From Psychrobacillus psychrotolerans (GTDB lineage: Bacteria; Bacillota; Bacilli; Bacillales_A; Planococcaceae), in contig NZ_FOXU01000002.1 in NCBI RefSeq assembly GCF_900115805.1, positions 186,001 through 250,000 of the forward strand: DNA of 64,000 nt, written 5' to 3'. The notes beneath the pieces were generated by a model that worked only from the letters and a program-made list of their open reading frames with translations, was not told the origin of the DNA and searched no databases. Below, one piece after another: positions 45,311-54,016 of this stretch. The position numbers and the translations under genes are program-made. Position 1 is the stretch's first letter, and every line of letters begins with the position of its first letter.

Positions 45311-45853
45311 TTACTCTGCTCGGTCCGGGAATACTCTATCCACTGTATCTGTGAATTCATTAAAGAACCCTTCTACTGGCTCATCTGCTCTTATTCTGTC
45401 TCCATAATCTTTAAACTGTTGCGATAAATCTGGATTGGCTGATACATACACATTTTTGAAGTCAGCATTTTCTTTCTTAGCAGCATCTGAAATTTTAGTT
45501 TTTATTTCTTCTGTCTCTTCCGTACCTTCTTTTAGTTCTACTGCCACGTATGCATTATTGTCTGTTACTAATACACTTGCCGATTCTACTTCTTCTAACT
45601 CTGTAATTTTATCTGCTACTTGATCGGCTACTTCTACATCTTGTGCATTAGTATCGTTTGTTGTACCGCCATTTGTAGCATTGCCATCTGTAGTACCTGC
45701 ATCTGTTCCATTCATGTCTTCATCTACCATATCGGTGTTTTCTGTTGTTTTATCTGTCCCGTTGTCTTTCGCTTCATCATCATTATTATTACCACATGCA
45801 GTCAGTAATCCGATGAGAAGCATCATAAATACTAGTTTGAGTAATCTATTCAC
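45311..45853 (-). CDS. YhcN/YlaJ-family sporulation lipoprotein
   Basis: A 180-residue lipoprotein with lipobox LTAC (Cys20), an Asn/Asp/Thr/Gly-rich linker to about residue 72, and a YhcN/YlaJ domain with VADQVADKITELEEVESASV-LVTDNNAYVAVEL and a C-terminal VEGFFNEFTDTVDRVFP. Family members are found in the inner membrane of spores and affect germination or outgrowth. The start is GTG behind GGAGG with 9 bases. It is a single-gene unit on the minus strand. Confidence 0.86.
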   Translation of the reverse strand: MNRLLKLVFMMLLIGLLTACGNNNDDEAKDNGTDKTTENTDMVDEDMNGTDAGTTDGNATNGGTTNDTNAQDVEVADQVADKITELEEVESASVLVTDNNAYVAVELKEGTEETEEIKTKISDAAKKENADFKNVYVSANPDLSQQFKDYGDRIRADEPVEGFFNEFTDTVDRVFPDRAE

Positions 45854-45991
45854 TTTTTCTTTCCTCCTTTTGATTTGCTATAAAAATAGCTTGGTCTATT
45901 TAATGGGAAATATGCGTAAGTTCATAAAAATGACTTCAATCTCTGATATACTTTGTTTATTGAAAAATCAGATAAGGGGAGAATATTAAAA

Positions 45992-47161
45992 ATGAGTATG
46001 GATATTATTAAACAGCTTGAGGCATCATACGATGAAATGGTCAGTATTCGGCGATATTTACATATGCATCCGGAAGTTTCGTTTCAAGAAGTCGAAACAG
46101 CAAAATATATACAAAAATTCTATACAGAATTAGAAATACCTTTCCAAGCAAATGTGGGAGGCAATGGGGTTGTTGCAAGAGTAAAAGGAACTTTACCAGG
46201 CAAAACTGTTGCATTGCGAGCAGACTTCGATGCTCTTCCCATCCAAGACGAAAAAAATGTCCCTTATAAATCAACCGTTCCAGGAGTCATGCATGCTTGT
46301 GGTCACGATGGACATACCGCTGCATTACTAATACTTGCTCGGACGATAAATGAATTTAAAAATCAATTAGCAGGTGAATATGTATTTATCCATCAGCATG
46401 CGGAAGAATATGCTCCTGGTGGCGCTAAACCAATGATCGAGGCTGGTTGTTTGGAAGGTGTAGATGTTATATTTGGCACCCATTTATGGTCTCAAACGCC
46501 CCTCGGTACCATTGAATATAAAAGTGGCCCCATTATGGCAGCAGCAGATCGTTTTTCAATCACTATCCAAGGAAAAGGCGGCCATGGTGCAAATCCACAC
46601 GACACAAAGGATTCTATCGTAGTTGCCTCACAGTTAGTTGTAAACTTACAGCAATTAGTTTCTAGACGAGTAAATCCTACTGAATCCGCAGTGCTTTCTG
46701 TAGGATCTTTCATCGCTGATAACGCATTCAATATTATTGCAGATACGGTGAAAATGACCGGTACCGTTCGCACATTTAAACCTGACGTTAGAGATTTAAT
46801 GGAAAATGAATTAAAACGCGTCTTAGAAGGCAACTGCTATACAGCGGATTGCTCTTATTCTTTCCTATATGAAAGAGGCTATCCTCCTGTAATTAATCAT
46901 GTAGAAGAAACAGACTATGTTGCAGAAATAGCTAGAACTGTTCCAGGAGTGAGCGAAGTGATTGAATCTGAGTTATTGATGATCGGTGAGGACTTTGGTT
47001 ATTACCTAGAAGAAATTCCAGGTACTTTCTTCTTTACGGGGGCCATGCCGGAAGGAGATGTTTTCCCACATCATAGTCCCAAGTTCGATTTTGATGAACG
47101 TGCAATGTTAGTAGCTGCAAAAACGTTAGGAATTGCTGCGATTAACTACCATCTGAAGTGA
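45992..47161 (+). CDS. M20-family amidohydrolase (N-acyl-amino acid hydrolase type)
   Basis: A 389-residue M20D peptidase-like enzyme. The metal ligands lie in MHACGHDGHTAALL, HQHAEEYAPGGAKPM, and HHSPKFDFDE; RADFDALPIQ is the conserved early aspartate, and GGHGANPHDTKD the dimerisation-domain histidine. Enzymes of this group cleave N-acyl or amide bonds, for example N-acetyl amino acids or hippurate-like compounds. ATG 45992 has AAGGGGAG 10 bases upstream. It has its own terminator, inside which the next gene's open frame begins. Confidence 0.92.
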   Translation: MSMDIIKQLEASYDEMVSIRRYLHMHPEVSFQEVETAKYIQKFYTELEIPFQANVGGNGVVARVKGTLPGKTVALRADFDALPIQDEKNVPYKSTVPGVMHACGHDGHTAALLILARTINEFKNQLAGEYVFIHQHAEEYAPGGAKPMIEAGCLEGVDVIFGTHLWSQTPLGTIEYKSGPIMAAADRFSITIQGKGGHGANPHDTKDSIVVASQLVVNLQQLVSRRVNPTESAVLSVGSFIADNAFNIIADTVKMTGTVRTFKPDVRDLMENELKRVLEGNCYTADCSYSFLYERGYPPVINHVEETDYVAEIARTVPGVSEVIESELLMIGEDFGYYLEEIPGTFFFTGAMPEGDVFPHHSPKFDFDERAMLVAAKTLGIAAINYHLK

Positions 47162-47203
47162 AACAAGACCTGAGAATCGGCTAGATTCTCAGGTCTTGTT
47201 TTC
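47162..47203 (+). terminator. Terminator of the M20 amidohydrolase gene
   Basis: ACAAGACCTGAGAATC pairs exactly with GATTCTCAGGTCTTGT around 5 bases, followed by TTT. Confidence 0.93.
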
Positions 47204-47297
47204 GCTTGTTGATAGCACCTATTGTACGAATGATAAAATTATTGTAGGATTAGTTGTTTGCAGGATTAAAGATTTTTTAAACCGTTTAGGAAGTTTG

Positions 47298-48239
47298 GTG
47301 AAATATTTGAATACAAAAGCGTTAATACTGGCATTATTTTCAGTAACTATTTGGGGTTCTTCGTTTGCCTCCATTAGTGCTAGCTTGCAGGGAGGATATA
47401 CTGCAGGGCATTTAATATTAGTTCGATTTTTGATTGCTTCTATTATATTCTTTATTATTGCCTTGTGGCCTGGAGTCCAATTTCGATTACCTCACAAGGA
47501 AGATCTATTTAAAATAGTCATTCTCGGCTTGATCGGGATTAGTGTATACCATCTATGTGTTACATTTGGGCAACTATCGATATCTGCAGGAACCGCAGGT
47601 ATGCTAATTGGTTCCGCCCCTATCTTCACAACTATTATTGCGATCATCGTATTAAAAGAACGACTCGGCAGAATTGGTTGGTTTGGATTAGCATTTGGAT
47701 TTGTCGGCATTCTAATGATTGCTTTAGGGACAGGTGGAGGATCTTTAGGTATCTCACCAGGAGTATTTCTCGTTATTATGGCAGCCTTTTCTACCGCAAT
47801 ATTTTTTGTTTATCAGAAACCTTTATATAAAAAGTATACTGCCATTGAATTGACTGCCTACTTTACTTGGGTAGGTACGATACCTTTTTTATTCTTTGCA
47901 CCTGGACTTCTCGAGGGAATACAACACGCAACGTTAGAGGCTAATATCTCTGCAGTCTATATAGGGATATTCCCAACTGCAATTGCTTATTTAACATGGG
48001 CCATGGCGCTGTCTTATAGTGAGGCAAGCTCCGTTTCAAACTCATTGTATTTGGAGCCAGTCGTTGCAATTATTGTGACGTGGATTTGGTTGCAGGAGCT
48101 ACCTTCTGCCCTATCTATTGGTGGAGGATTCGTTGCTATTGCAAGTGTCATTCTTGTAAATATGTACGGCAAAAAACATCAGTTAAAGCTCTCACCACAA
48201 GCTTCGCCCCCTACCTATGATAAGATAGACATACTCTAA
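47298..48239 (+). CDS. EamA-family (DMT) permease
   Basis: A 313-residue transporter with about ten transmembrane helices in two EamA repeats (about 5-140 and 150-290). SVTIWGSSFASIS is the usual helix 1 sequence, and ETLILEPVVA-like SVSNSLYLEPVVAIIVTWIW occurs in the second repeat. Likely a metabolite or amino acid exporter; the substrate is unknown. The GTG at 47298 has AGGAAG at short spacing; the longer frame from 47196 begins inside the previous terminator and is rejected. The esterase gene follows after 19 bases and may be in the same operon. Confidence 0.9.
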   Translation: MKYLNTKALILALFSVTIWGSSFASISASLQGGYTAGHLILVRFLIASIIFFIIALWPGVQFRLPHKEDLFKIVILGLIGISVYHLCVTFGQLSISAGTAGMLIGSAPIFTTIIAIIVLKERLGRIGWFGLAFGFVGILMIALGTGGGSLGISPGVFLVIMAAFSTAIFFVYQKPLYKKYTAIELTAYFTWVGTIPFLFFAPGLLEGIQHATLEANISAVYIGIFPTAIAYLTWAMALSYSEASSVSNSLYLEPVVAIIVTWIWLQELPSALSIGGGFVAIASVILVNMYGKKHQLKLSPQASPPTYDKIDIL

Positions 48240-48258
48240 TTGAAGGGAAGTATAATAT

Positions 48259-48888
48259 ATGAAATCTCCTTTTACATTTAACCATACGGCACCTAACAAT
48301 GCTGATCAAAAACAACCAGCCTTATTTTTACTACACGGTATGGGGAGTAATGAAGAAGATTTACCTCAGCTAGTAAAGGATTTTGAAAATACGCATCATA
48401 TTTTTAGCTTACGGGGTCCTATCGTACATAAACCTGGCTATTCATTCTTCCTGATTGAAGAAATAGGAAAGCCTATAAGAGATGTATTTGATAAGGTTGT
48501 CACGCATCTTCAAGCTTTCATTCGAAAAGCAATAGTTGAGTACAACTTAGATCCTAAGGACATTACAATACTAGGCTTTAGTCAAGGTGCTATCCTTGCT
48601 CAAACAGTAGCACTAACAATGGGACCTGAAATCAGTAAAGTGGTCGCATTAAGTGGGTATATACCTGATTTTGTAAAAACAGAATATAGTAAGCAAAGCA
48701 CTACTCACTTATCCATCTTTATATCTCATGGGGACTATGATTACGTAATTCCATCACAATGGGGACAAGGTAGTAAGGAGTATTTCGAAACTACGGGAGC
48801 CAATGTGACTTTTAAAACGTATACTGATGGGCACGGAGTAACACCAGAGAATCATCAAGACTTACTAGAGTTTTTAAATAAGAACTAA
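48259..48888 (+). CDS. Alpha/beta hydrolase, phospholipase/carboxylesterase family
   Basis: A 209-residue serine hydrolase. The oxyanion-hole segment LLHGMGSNEEDLPQL is at about residue 25, the nucleophile Ser in GFSQGAIL near 113, the acid Asp in SHGDYDYVIP and the His in DGHGVTPENH. This is the carboxylesterase YodD/YtpA-neighbour type that cleaves short acyl esters. It follows the EamA gene by 19 bases. A long hairpin terminator follows. Confidence 0.9.
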   Translation: MKSPFTFNHTAPNNADQKQPALFLLHGMGSNEEDLPQLVKDFENTHHIFSLRGPIVHKPGYSFFLIEEIGKPIRDVFDKVVTHLQAFIRKAIVEYNLDPKDITILGFSQGAILAQTVALTMGPEISKVVALSGYIPDFVKTEYSKQSTTHLSIFISHGDYDYVIPSQWGQGSKEYFETTGANVTFKTYTDGHGVTPENHQDLLEFLNKN

Positions 48889-48895
48889 TAATAAT

Positions 48896-48946
48896 AGAGG
48901 AGAAGCGATATGTTGCCAGAAACATATTGCTTCTCCTCTACTTTTA
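48896..48946 (+). terminator. Terminator after the esterase gene
   Basis: AGAGGAGAAGC and ATATGTT pair with AACATAT and GCTTCTCCTCT; TTTT follows after AC. Confidence 0.9.
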
Positions 48947-49063
48947 TTACGAATGCCTCTTTCCATTTATATTAACTAGATGTATATCATTCAACTTAAT
49001 AGCTAAAGGTGAAAAATTCTGATAAAATTACACTATCCTCTGCTAATAAAAGCTTTGGTTTTT

Positions 49064-49090
49064 TGAAACTTATTACAGCATTTCGTCGTA
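49064..49090 (+). promoter_or_regulatory. ECF-sigma (SigW-like) promoter of the Ter cluster
   Basis: TGAAAC (49064-49069), a 17-base spacer and CGTA (49087-49090) match the SigW-type consensus; an overlapping CGTC could suit SigM or SigX. It lies 33 bases before the first terD. In B. subtilis the related yceCDEFGH genes belong to the SigW, SigM, SigX and SigB regulons, so envelope-stress control is expected here too. Confidence 0.78.
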
Positions 49091-49123
49091 TATATTATAT
49101 GACTAGAAAATGGAGGTAAAGAA

Positions 49124-49747
49124 ATGGGTATTAATTTAGTTAAAGGTCAAAAAATTGACTTAACAAAAGGCAGATCTTCCTTATCTGGTGTTATGGTCGG
49201 ATTAGGTTGGGATCCAGTTGTAAAAGAAAAGAAAAAAAGCGGATTTTTAGGTGGACTATTGGGTGGTGGCGGCAGTGCTGCTGGCGCTGAAATAGATTGC
49301 GATGCCTCCGTAATACTTCTAGATGAAAAAGGCAAATTATTATCTAAAGAAAACTTAGTCTATTTTGGAAACAAAACTAGTAAAGATGGCAGTGTTGTCC
49401 ATTCTGGCGATAACCGTACGGGTGATGGCGATGGTGACGATGAAGTAATAAATGTAAACTTAAGTGCTATTTCACCTTCTGTACATAAGTTGGTGTTTGT
49501 AGTTAATATTTATCAAGCAAAACAAAGAAAACAAGATTTTGGGCTTATCCAAAATGCCTTCATCCGCTTAGTAGATAGCGGGAGTAAAGAAGAGTTAATA
49601 CATTATAACTTGACGGAAAGCTACGCTGGGAAGACTTCCTTGTTCCCTGGTGAACTATATCGTCATGGATCAGAATGGAAGTTCTCTGCAATTGGCGAAG
49701 GTACAGCAGATTTAGATATCGGTTCTATAGCAAACAAATACTTATAA
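49124..49747 (+). CDS. TerD-family stress protein, divergent paralogue
   Basis: A 207-residue TerD domain protein, first of the Ter cluster. It keeps the second calcium-binding loop ([13 protein letters not shown], about residues 96-108). Where the other two TerD proteins have GGKDFDLD, it carries a Lys-rich and Gly-rich insert ([20 protein letters not shown]) ending in EIDCDAS, so the first calcium site is altered and a cysteine introduced. GLGWDPV and [16 protein letters not shown] are standard. TerD proteins bind Ca2+ and associate with the membrane. The start has GGAGG; terD2 begins 13 bases downstream. Confidence 0.92.
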   Translation: MGINLVKGQKIDLTKGRSSLSGVMVGLGWDPVVKEKKKSGFLGGLLGGGGSAAGAEIDCDASVILLDEKGKLLSKENLVYFGNKTSKDGSVVHSGDNRTGDGDGDDEVINVNLSAISPSVHKLVFVVNIYQAKQRKQDFGLIQNAFIRLVDSGSKEELIHYNLTESYAGKTSLFPGELYRHGSEWKFSAIGEGTADLDIGSIANKYL

Positions 49748-49760
49748 GGAGTGGTTATTA

Positions 49761-50336
49761 ATGGGTATTAACTTATCAAAAGGACAAAAGGTAGATTTAA
49801 CAAAATCGAACCCAGGCTTAGTCAATGTAACAGTTGGATTAGGTTGGGACACTAATAAATACGATGGCGGGAAAGACTTTGACTTAGACTCTTCCGTATT
49901 CCTTCTAGGCAGTAATGGAAAATGTGCTACTGAAGCAGACTTCATCTTCTATAATAATGCGACTGGTGGTAATGGTTCTGTCGTTCATACAGGAGATAAC
50001 CGTACAGGTGATGGAGATGGCGATGACGAGCAAGTGAACATAAACTTATCCACTGTACCATCATCTGTTGATAAAATTGCTTTTAGTATCACTATTCACG
50101 ATGCAGAAGATAGAGGTCAAAACTTTGGTCAAGTAAGTAATTCATATGTACGTATTTTAAATGCAGATACACAAGAAGAGATAATTCGCTATGATCTTGG
50201 GGAAGATTTCTCCATTGAAACTGCAGTTGTTGTCGGTGAATTATATCGCCATAATAACGAATGGAAATTCAACGCAATCGGAAGTGGATACCAAGGCGGT
50301 CTTGGAGCATTAGTTTCAGATTTCGGCTTGAATTAA
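49761..50336 (+). CDS. terD: TerD-family calcium-binding stress protein
   Basis: A 191-residue canonical TerD protein similar to B. subtilis YceD/YceE. Calcium ligands are in DFDLD (39-43) and [13 protein letters not shown] (78-90); the C-terminus has [20 protein letters not shown]. The family gives tolerance to tellurite, phage and colicins when the full Ter set is present, with an unknown mechanism. The ATG follows AAGGAG. A terminator at 50348 separates it from the biosynthetic genes, so terD1-terD2 may be made at a higher level. Confidence 0.95.
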   Translation: MGINLSKGQKVDLTKSNPGLVNVTVGLGWDTNKYDGGKDFDLDSSVFLLGSNGKCATEADFIFYNNATGGNGSVVHTGDNRTGDGDGDDEQVNINLSTVPSSVDKIAFSITIHDAEDRGQNFGQVSNSYVRILNADTQEEIIRYDLGEDFSIETAVVVGELYRHNNEWKFNAIGSGYQGGLGALVSDFGLN

Positions 50337-50347
50337 TAACTTCTCTC

Positions 50348-50382
50348 AAAAAGCAAGGGCATGCTACCTTGCTTTTTGTTTT
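50348..50382 (+). terminator. Terminator between terD2 and the Ter biosynthetic genes
   Basis: AAAAAGCAAGG pairs with CCTTGCTTTTT around 8 bases, then GTTTT. Either an internal attenuator or the end of a terD1-terD2 unit. Confidence 0.85.
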
Positions 50383-50461
50383 AGGTTTTAGTATCTGAAG
50401 AATGCCGAGGTATTTGGGTATACCTAATAACTCCCCTTCTTCATTCTTAGGAGTGGAAAAT

Positions 50462-51592
50462 ATGAGACAATTCAGAGGGGTTAGTGAGAAAGAGATACGT
50501 CAATTCTTTCATATACCACCTAGCGACTTCTCCAGCAATATGGAGAGAAAAAAATTAGGGATGGCTATGGGAGCAGCTTTATACTTACCAGGTTCAATGC
50601 CCAATTTCACCTATAAACTATCGAATAATAATTTAAAGAACTTAACTAGCGCGATCATTTGTTTAGAAGATGCTGTTTCCGATTCAGAGCTTTTAGACGC
50701 AGAACTAAATGTTGTAAGTGAATTAAAGTCAATGGAACAGAAAGTACAAAATGGCTCACTAGATACACATGAGATTCCTCTCTTATTTATCCGAGTAAGA
50801 ACCGTTCAACATTTAGACAAAATAGCTTCTTTACTAGGGAGTACCATTCGCTTTATTACAGGAATTGTCCTTCCAAAATGTACTGCTTCTAATGCAACAA
50901 ACTTTTTTTTATGTCTACAAAGTTTAAACAATCAACACTCTATTCATTTATATGCACTACCTATTTTAGAAACAAAAGAAATTATTTACACGGAGACTAG
51001 AGAACAAGAACTTTCCAACCTATATACAGTTTTCAAGCAATTCGAGGAACTTATACTGACTATACGGGTTGGTGCGACGGATTTTACTAGCCTATTCAGT
51101 CTACGACGACCAGGAAACAGAACAATATATGAGTTGCTACTCATCACAAACTGTTTGACCGATATACTTAATAAATTCAATCGCAAAGAGGATAACTTTG
51201 TTGTTTCTGGTCCAGTTTATGAATACTTTGAATCTCAGGATTCTTTTCGTCTATTCAATGATCCAAATAGTATAGAGTCTATTCTCTGGGCTGAGGTTCA
51301 GCAAGACCTTTTAAATGGCTTTTACGGTAAAACCTGTATTCATCCTTCACAGGTTAATATTGTAAATAGTGGATATATAGTACCTAAAGAGTTATTTGAA
51401 GATGCGTGTTTAATCGTAGAAAATGAATCCAGAACAAACGGAGTTTTGCGAAGTTCTGCTAGAAACAAAATGAATGAGGTAAAACCTCACTATAGCTGGG
51501 CTAAGAAGATTATTGCCCAAGCAGAAATCTATGGGGTGTTAAAAGAACATGTTACATCACTCGACTTCCTTCAATACATTAAAAACTTATAA
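50462..51592 (+). CDS. HpcH/HpaI aldolase / citrate lyase-like protein of the Ter biosynthetic module
   Basis: A 376-residue CitE-like (TIM-barrel) protein. GMAMGAALYLPGSMPNF is the family's N-terminal strand, TSAIICLEDAVSD the metal-binding acidic motif, PLLFIRVR carries the conserved arginine, and KTCIHPSQVNIVN the C-terminal signature. The family makes or breaks C-C bonds on acyl or oxo-acid substrates. ATG 50462 follows TTAGGAGTGG; the longer frame lacks a ribosome site. It is the first gene of the biosynthetic set and overlaps the phosphoribosyltransferase gene by 44 bases. Confidence 0.88.
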   Translation: MRQFRGVSEKEIRQFFHIPPSDFSSNMERKKLGMAMGAALYLPGSMPNFTYKLSNNNLKNLTSAIICLEDAVSDSELLDAELNVVSELKSMEQKVQNGSLDTHEIPLLFIRVRTVQHLDKIASLLGSTIRFITGIVLPKCTASNATNFFLCLQSLNNQHSIHLYALPILETKEIIYTETREQELSNLYTVFKQFEELILTIRVGATDFTSLFSLRRPGNRTIYELLLITNCLTDILNKFNRKEDNFVVSGPVYEYFESQDSFRLFNDPNSIESILWAEVQQDLLNGFYGKTCIHPSQVNIVNSGYIVPKELFEDACLIVENESRTNGVLRSSARNKMNEVKPHYSWAKKIIAQAEIYGVLKEHVTSLDFLQYIKNL

Positions 51593-52901
51593 TTTACACG
51601 GAGATTTGAAACTAGAAATCGACATTAAAGATAATCCATATAATTTCTCTCCGGAATCTCTTTTCCAAATGGCTGTGAGAATAAACAAAAAACGACAATT
51701 TTTATTCGTAAGTCGACTCCTTGGAAAACACTTAGCAGTGGATCCAGCCATTTCACTTGGAACAGGCACTATTTTGGCTTCTATGCTTATGGAGGATGAA
51801 GGTTTAGACGGTCATCCATTAGTAAATGAAATTATTCAGATGATTAATTCAGAAATTCCAAATCGACAACTGAGCTTGGACTCTCTCGCATATAAAACTG
51901 AATTACCAAACAAGACCGTATTCATTGGATTTGCTGAAACGGCAACTGGCCTTGGCCATGCAGTATTTCATCACTTTGAAAATGCTCATTACATCCATAC
52001 TACTAGAGAAGAAATCCTACATATGGAACCTTCCTTTTACTTTGAAGAAGAACATTCCCATGCAACATCTCACAGTGTTTATGCACCTGAACAGACATTA
52101 AAGGAAGCAGAAACTATTGTGTTAATAGATGATGAAATAACGACTGGTCTTACACTGTCCAATTTAATCGTTGCGTTAAATGTCTCTTTTCCTGGTAAAC
52201 GGTATAAAATCCTCTCTATTTTGGACTGGAGAACCGAAGTGCATCAACAAGATTTTATCCACCTCATGAACAAACATAATATTTCTGCAGAAGTTATTAC
52301 TATTATGGGTGGTCAATTTAAACTGCTCAATGAAGCAACGATTGAAGAAAAAGAAATTCCCTTTTTAGATGATAAGCAATCACATACAGTGTTTGCTGAT
52401 GAAGAATTAGCTTTAGAAATTACTTCTAAATATCAGAGTGAACATGGTAGCTACTGCAACTTCACGGGAAGATTTGGTTTAGCAAGTGATCTTCATGTAG
52501 AAATGGATGGTTGGATAGAAAGATTTATCAATAAGCTCCCGAATCTAGACAGGGATAAATCTACTTTAGTTATAGGTATTGGCGAAAACATCTATTTCCC
52601 ACTTAGATTTGCACTCACCTTTGGTAATAACACTAAAGTACAAACTACGACACGAAGTCCAATCTTAGCAAAAACCGATGAATTATACCCTATCCAGCAT
52701 AAGTGCAAATTTATTTTGCCGGATTCCAATGGTATTGATCAATATCTATATAATCTGTCCGAAACAAATTGGGAACAAATTATTGTTATTTCTGAATCAG
52801 TTCAGGACCCTGCTACTTGGTTCCCTCTTCTCTCCCATTTAGAGACGTTAGCACCTGTTTCATGGTTGTCTCTCACTATGCCAGTTAGAGGTGAAATATA
52901 A
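51549..52901 (+). CDS. Phosphoribosyltransferase with C-terminal TRSP-type domain (Ter module)
   Basis: A 450-residue protein. The first half is a type I phosphoribosyltransferase: the PRPP loop is ETIVLIDDEITTGLTLSNLI near residue 200, and FVSRLLGKHLAVDP begins the fold. The C-terminal 150 residues (YCNFTGRFGL, LVIGIGENIYFPLRFAL, TRSPILA) match what is called the TRSP domain; the TRSP tetrapeptide is literally present. Known comparative genomics predicts that this enzyme attaches a base-like group to ribose phosphate. The start ATG is inside the previous gene with a modest GGGGTG site; it overlaps the next gene by one base. Confidence 0.88.
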   Translation: MLHHSTSFNTLKTYNLHGDLKLEIDIKDNPYNFSPESLFQMAVRINKKRQFLFVSRLLGKHLAVDPAISLGTGTILASMLMEDEGLDGHPLVNEIIQMINSEIPNRQLSLDSLAYKTELPNKTVFIGFAETATGLGHAVFHHFENAHYIHTTREEILHMEPSFYFEEEHSHATSHSVYAPEQTLKEAETIVLIDDEITTGLTLSNLIVALNVSFPGKRYKILSILDWRTEVHQQDFIHLMNKHNISAEVITIMGGQFKLLNEATIEEKEIPFLDDKQSHTVFADEELALEITSKYQSEHGSYCNFTGRFGLASDLHVEMDGWIERFINKLPNLDRDKSTLVIGIGENIYFPLRFALTFGNNTKVQTTTRSPILAKTDELYPIQHKCKFILPDSNGIDQYLYNLSETNWEQIIVISESVQDPATWFPLLSHLETLAPVSWLSLTMPVRGEI

Positions 52902-54016
52902 TGGTTTTTAATACAGATGGATTGGTTAAATCGAGCTACCCTTCAGAAGATATAACTTTTTTACTGAAGGATTTATCAAATGTTCAAATTGAGTCTTCCG
53001 TAGAATCTAGAGAACAATTATTCCAAAGAGGTAGTCACTACTCCGAATCTTTACCTATTGAAAATCGACCGACATCTGAATATACAGAGCTATACCAACA
53101 AGCTTTGCATGATTCGGCAGATCATATCGCACAATTAGTAGGGGTTTTAAGTAGACGGGTTAGAAAATTTGCAGGTACAGATGACGTAGTAATCGTTTCC
53201 CTTGCAAGAGCAGGAAGTCCAATCGGGATTTTAATGAAACGATATGCGGAAAAGTATTTGAAACTTAAGTGGCCCCACTTTAGTATATCTATACTAAGAG
53301 GAAGAGGAATCGATGAGCAGGCTGTTCGCACTATTAGAGAGCTTCACCCAAAAAGTCATATACAATTCGTCGATGGTTGGACAGGGAAAGGCGCTATTCA
53401 AAATGAGCTAACAAAGTCCATTCAAAAGTTAAATGCAACCTATAACCTTAATTTAAATGATGACCTGGCGGTTTTAACAGACCCTGGCGAATGTGCTACC
53501 TTATTCGGTACTAGAGAAGACTTTCTAATCCCAAACGCTTGTTTGAACTCAACAGTCTCTGGATTAGTTAGTCGAACTGTACTAAATAATGCTTTTCAAG
53601 CAGCAGACGATTATCACGGAGCAAAGTATTACGCTAACTTGGAAGAAGTGGATGTATCCAATGAATTCATCGCTAATATCTCCAGTCGATTCCAAGAGCA
53701 AGAACTTACTATTAAAGAACTCAGCAAAGAGTTTCCCATTAAAAACGAACGAACTTGGAGAGGCATGCAAGAAGTAGAAGCGATTGCTCACAAGTTCTAT
53801 AGAAATGCTGATATTAGTAAAGTAAAGCCAAGTGTAGGAGAAACGACTAGAGTGTTATTAAGAAGGAAGCCTTTTAAAATATTACTTAGTGATGATAAAC
53901 ACCCATCTCTACGTCATATCCTTCTATTATGTAAGGAAAAAAATATTCCTACAGAAATTGTACCTGGGCTTTTTTACCTTGCCATCGGACTGATAGAATC
54001 GGAGGATCGGCTATGA
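52901..54016 (+). CDS. StiP-family phosphoribosyltransferase-like protein with PELOTA-like C-terminus (Ter module)
   Basis: A 371-residue protein of the family annotated as cysteine protease StiP in databases, though the sequence looks like a second phosphoribosyltransferase: VVIVSLARAGSPIGILMKR and IQFVDGWTGKGAI resemble PRTase core and PRPP loop. The last 60 residues (KILLSDDKHPSLRHILLLCK, IPTEIVPGLFYLAIGLIE) look like a PELOTA/L7Ae RNA-binding fold. It shares TAATG with the preceding gene and ATGA with the HAD gene. The protease label is doubtful; PRTase-plus-PELOTA is my preferred reading. Confidence 0.82.
   Translation: MVFNTDGLVKSSYPSEDITFLLKDLSNVQIESSVESREQLFQRGSHYSESLPIENRPTSEYTELYQQALHDSADHIAQLVGVLSRRVRKFAGTDDVVIVSLARAGSPIGILMKRYAEKYLKLKWPHFSISILRGRGIDEQAVRTIRELHPKSHIQFVDGWTGKGAIQNELTKSIQKLNATYNLNLNDDLAVLTDPGECATLFGTREDFLIPNACLNSTVSGLVSRTVLNNAFQAADDYHGAKYYANLEEVDVSNEFIANISSRFQEQELTIKELSKEFPIKNERTWRGMQEVEAIAHKFYRNADISKVKPSVGETTRVLLRRKPFKILLSDDKHPSLRHILLLCKEKNIPTEIVPGLFYLAIGLIESEDRL

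Noticed and set aside
47196-47297. Longer N-terminus for the EamA permease
   Set aside because: The extra 34 codons begin inside the previous gene's terminator and are not membrane-like; GTG 47298 has a ribosome site and fits the family start.
49124-49747. terD1 as a pseudogene because of its changed calcium loop
   Set aside because: The frame, ribosome site, promoter and the second calcium loop are intact; it looks like a diverged functional paralogue.
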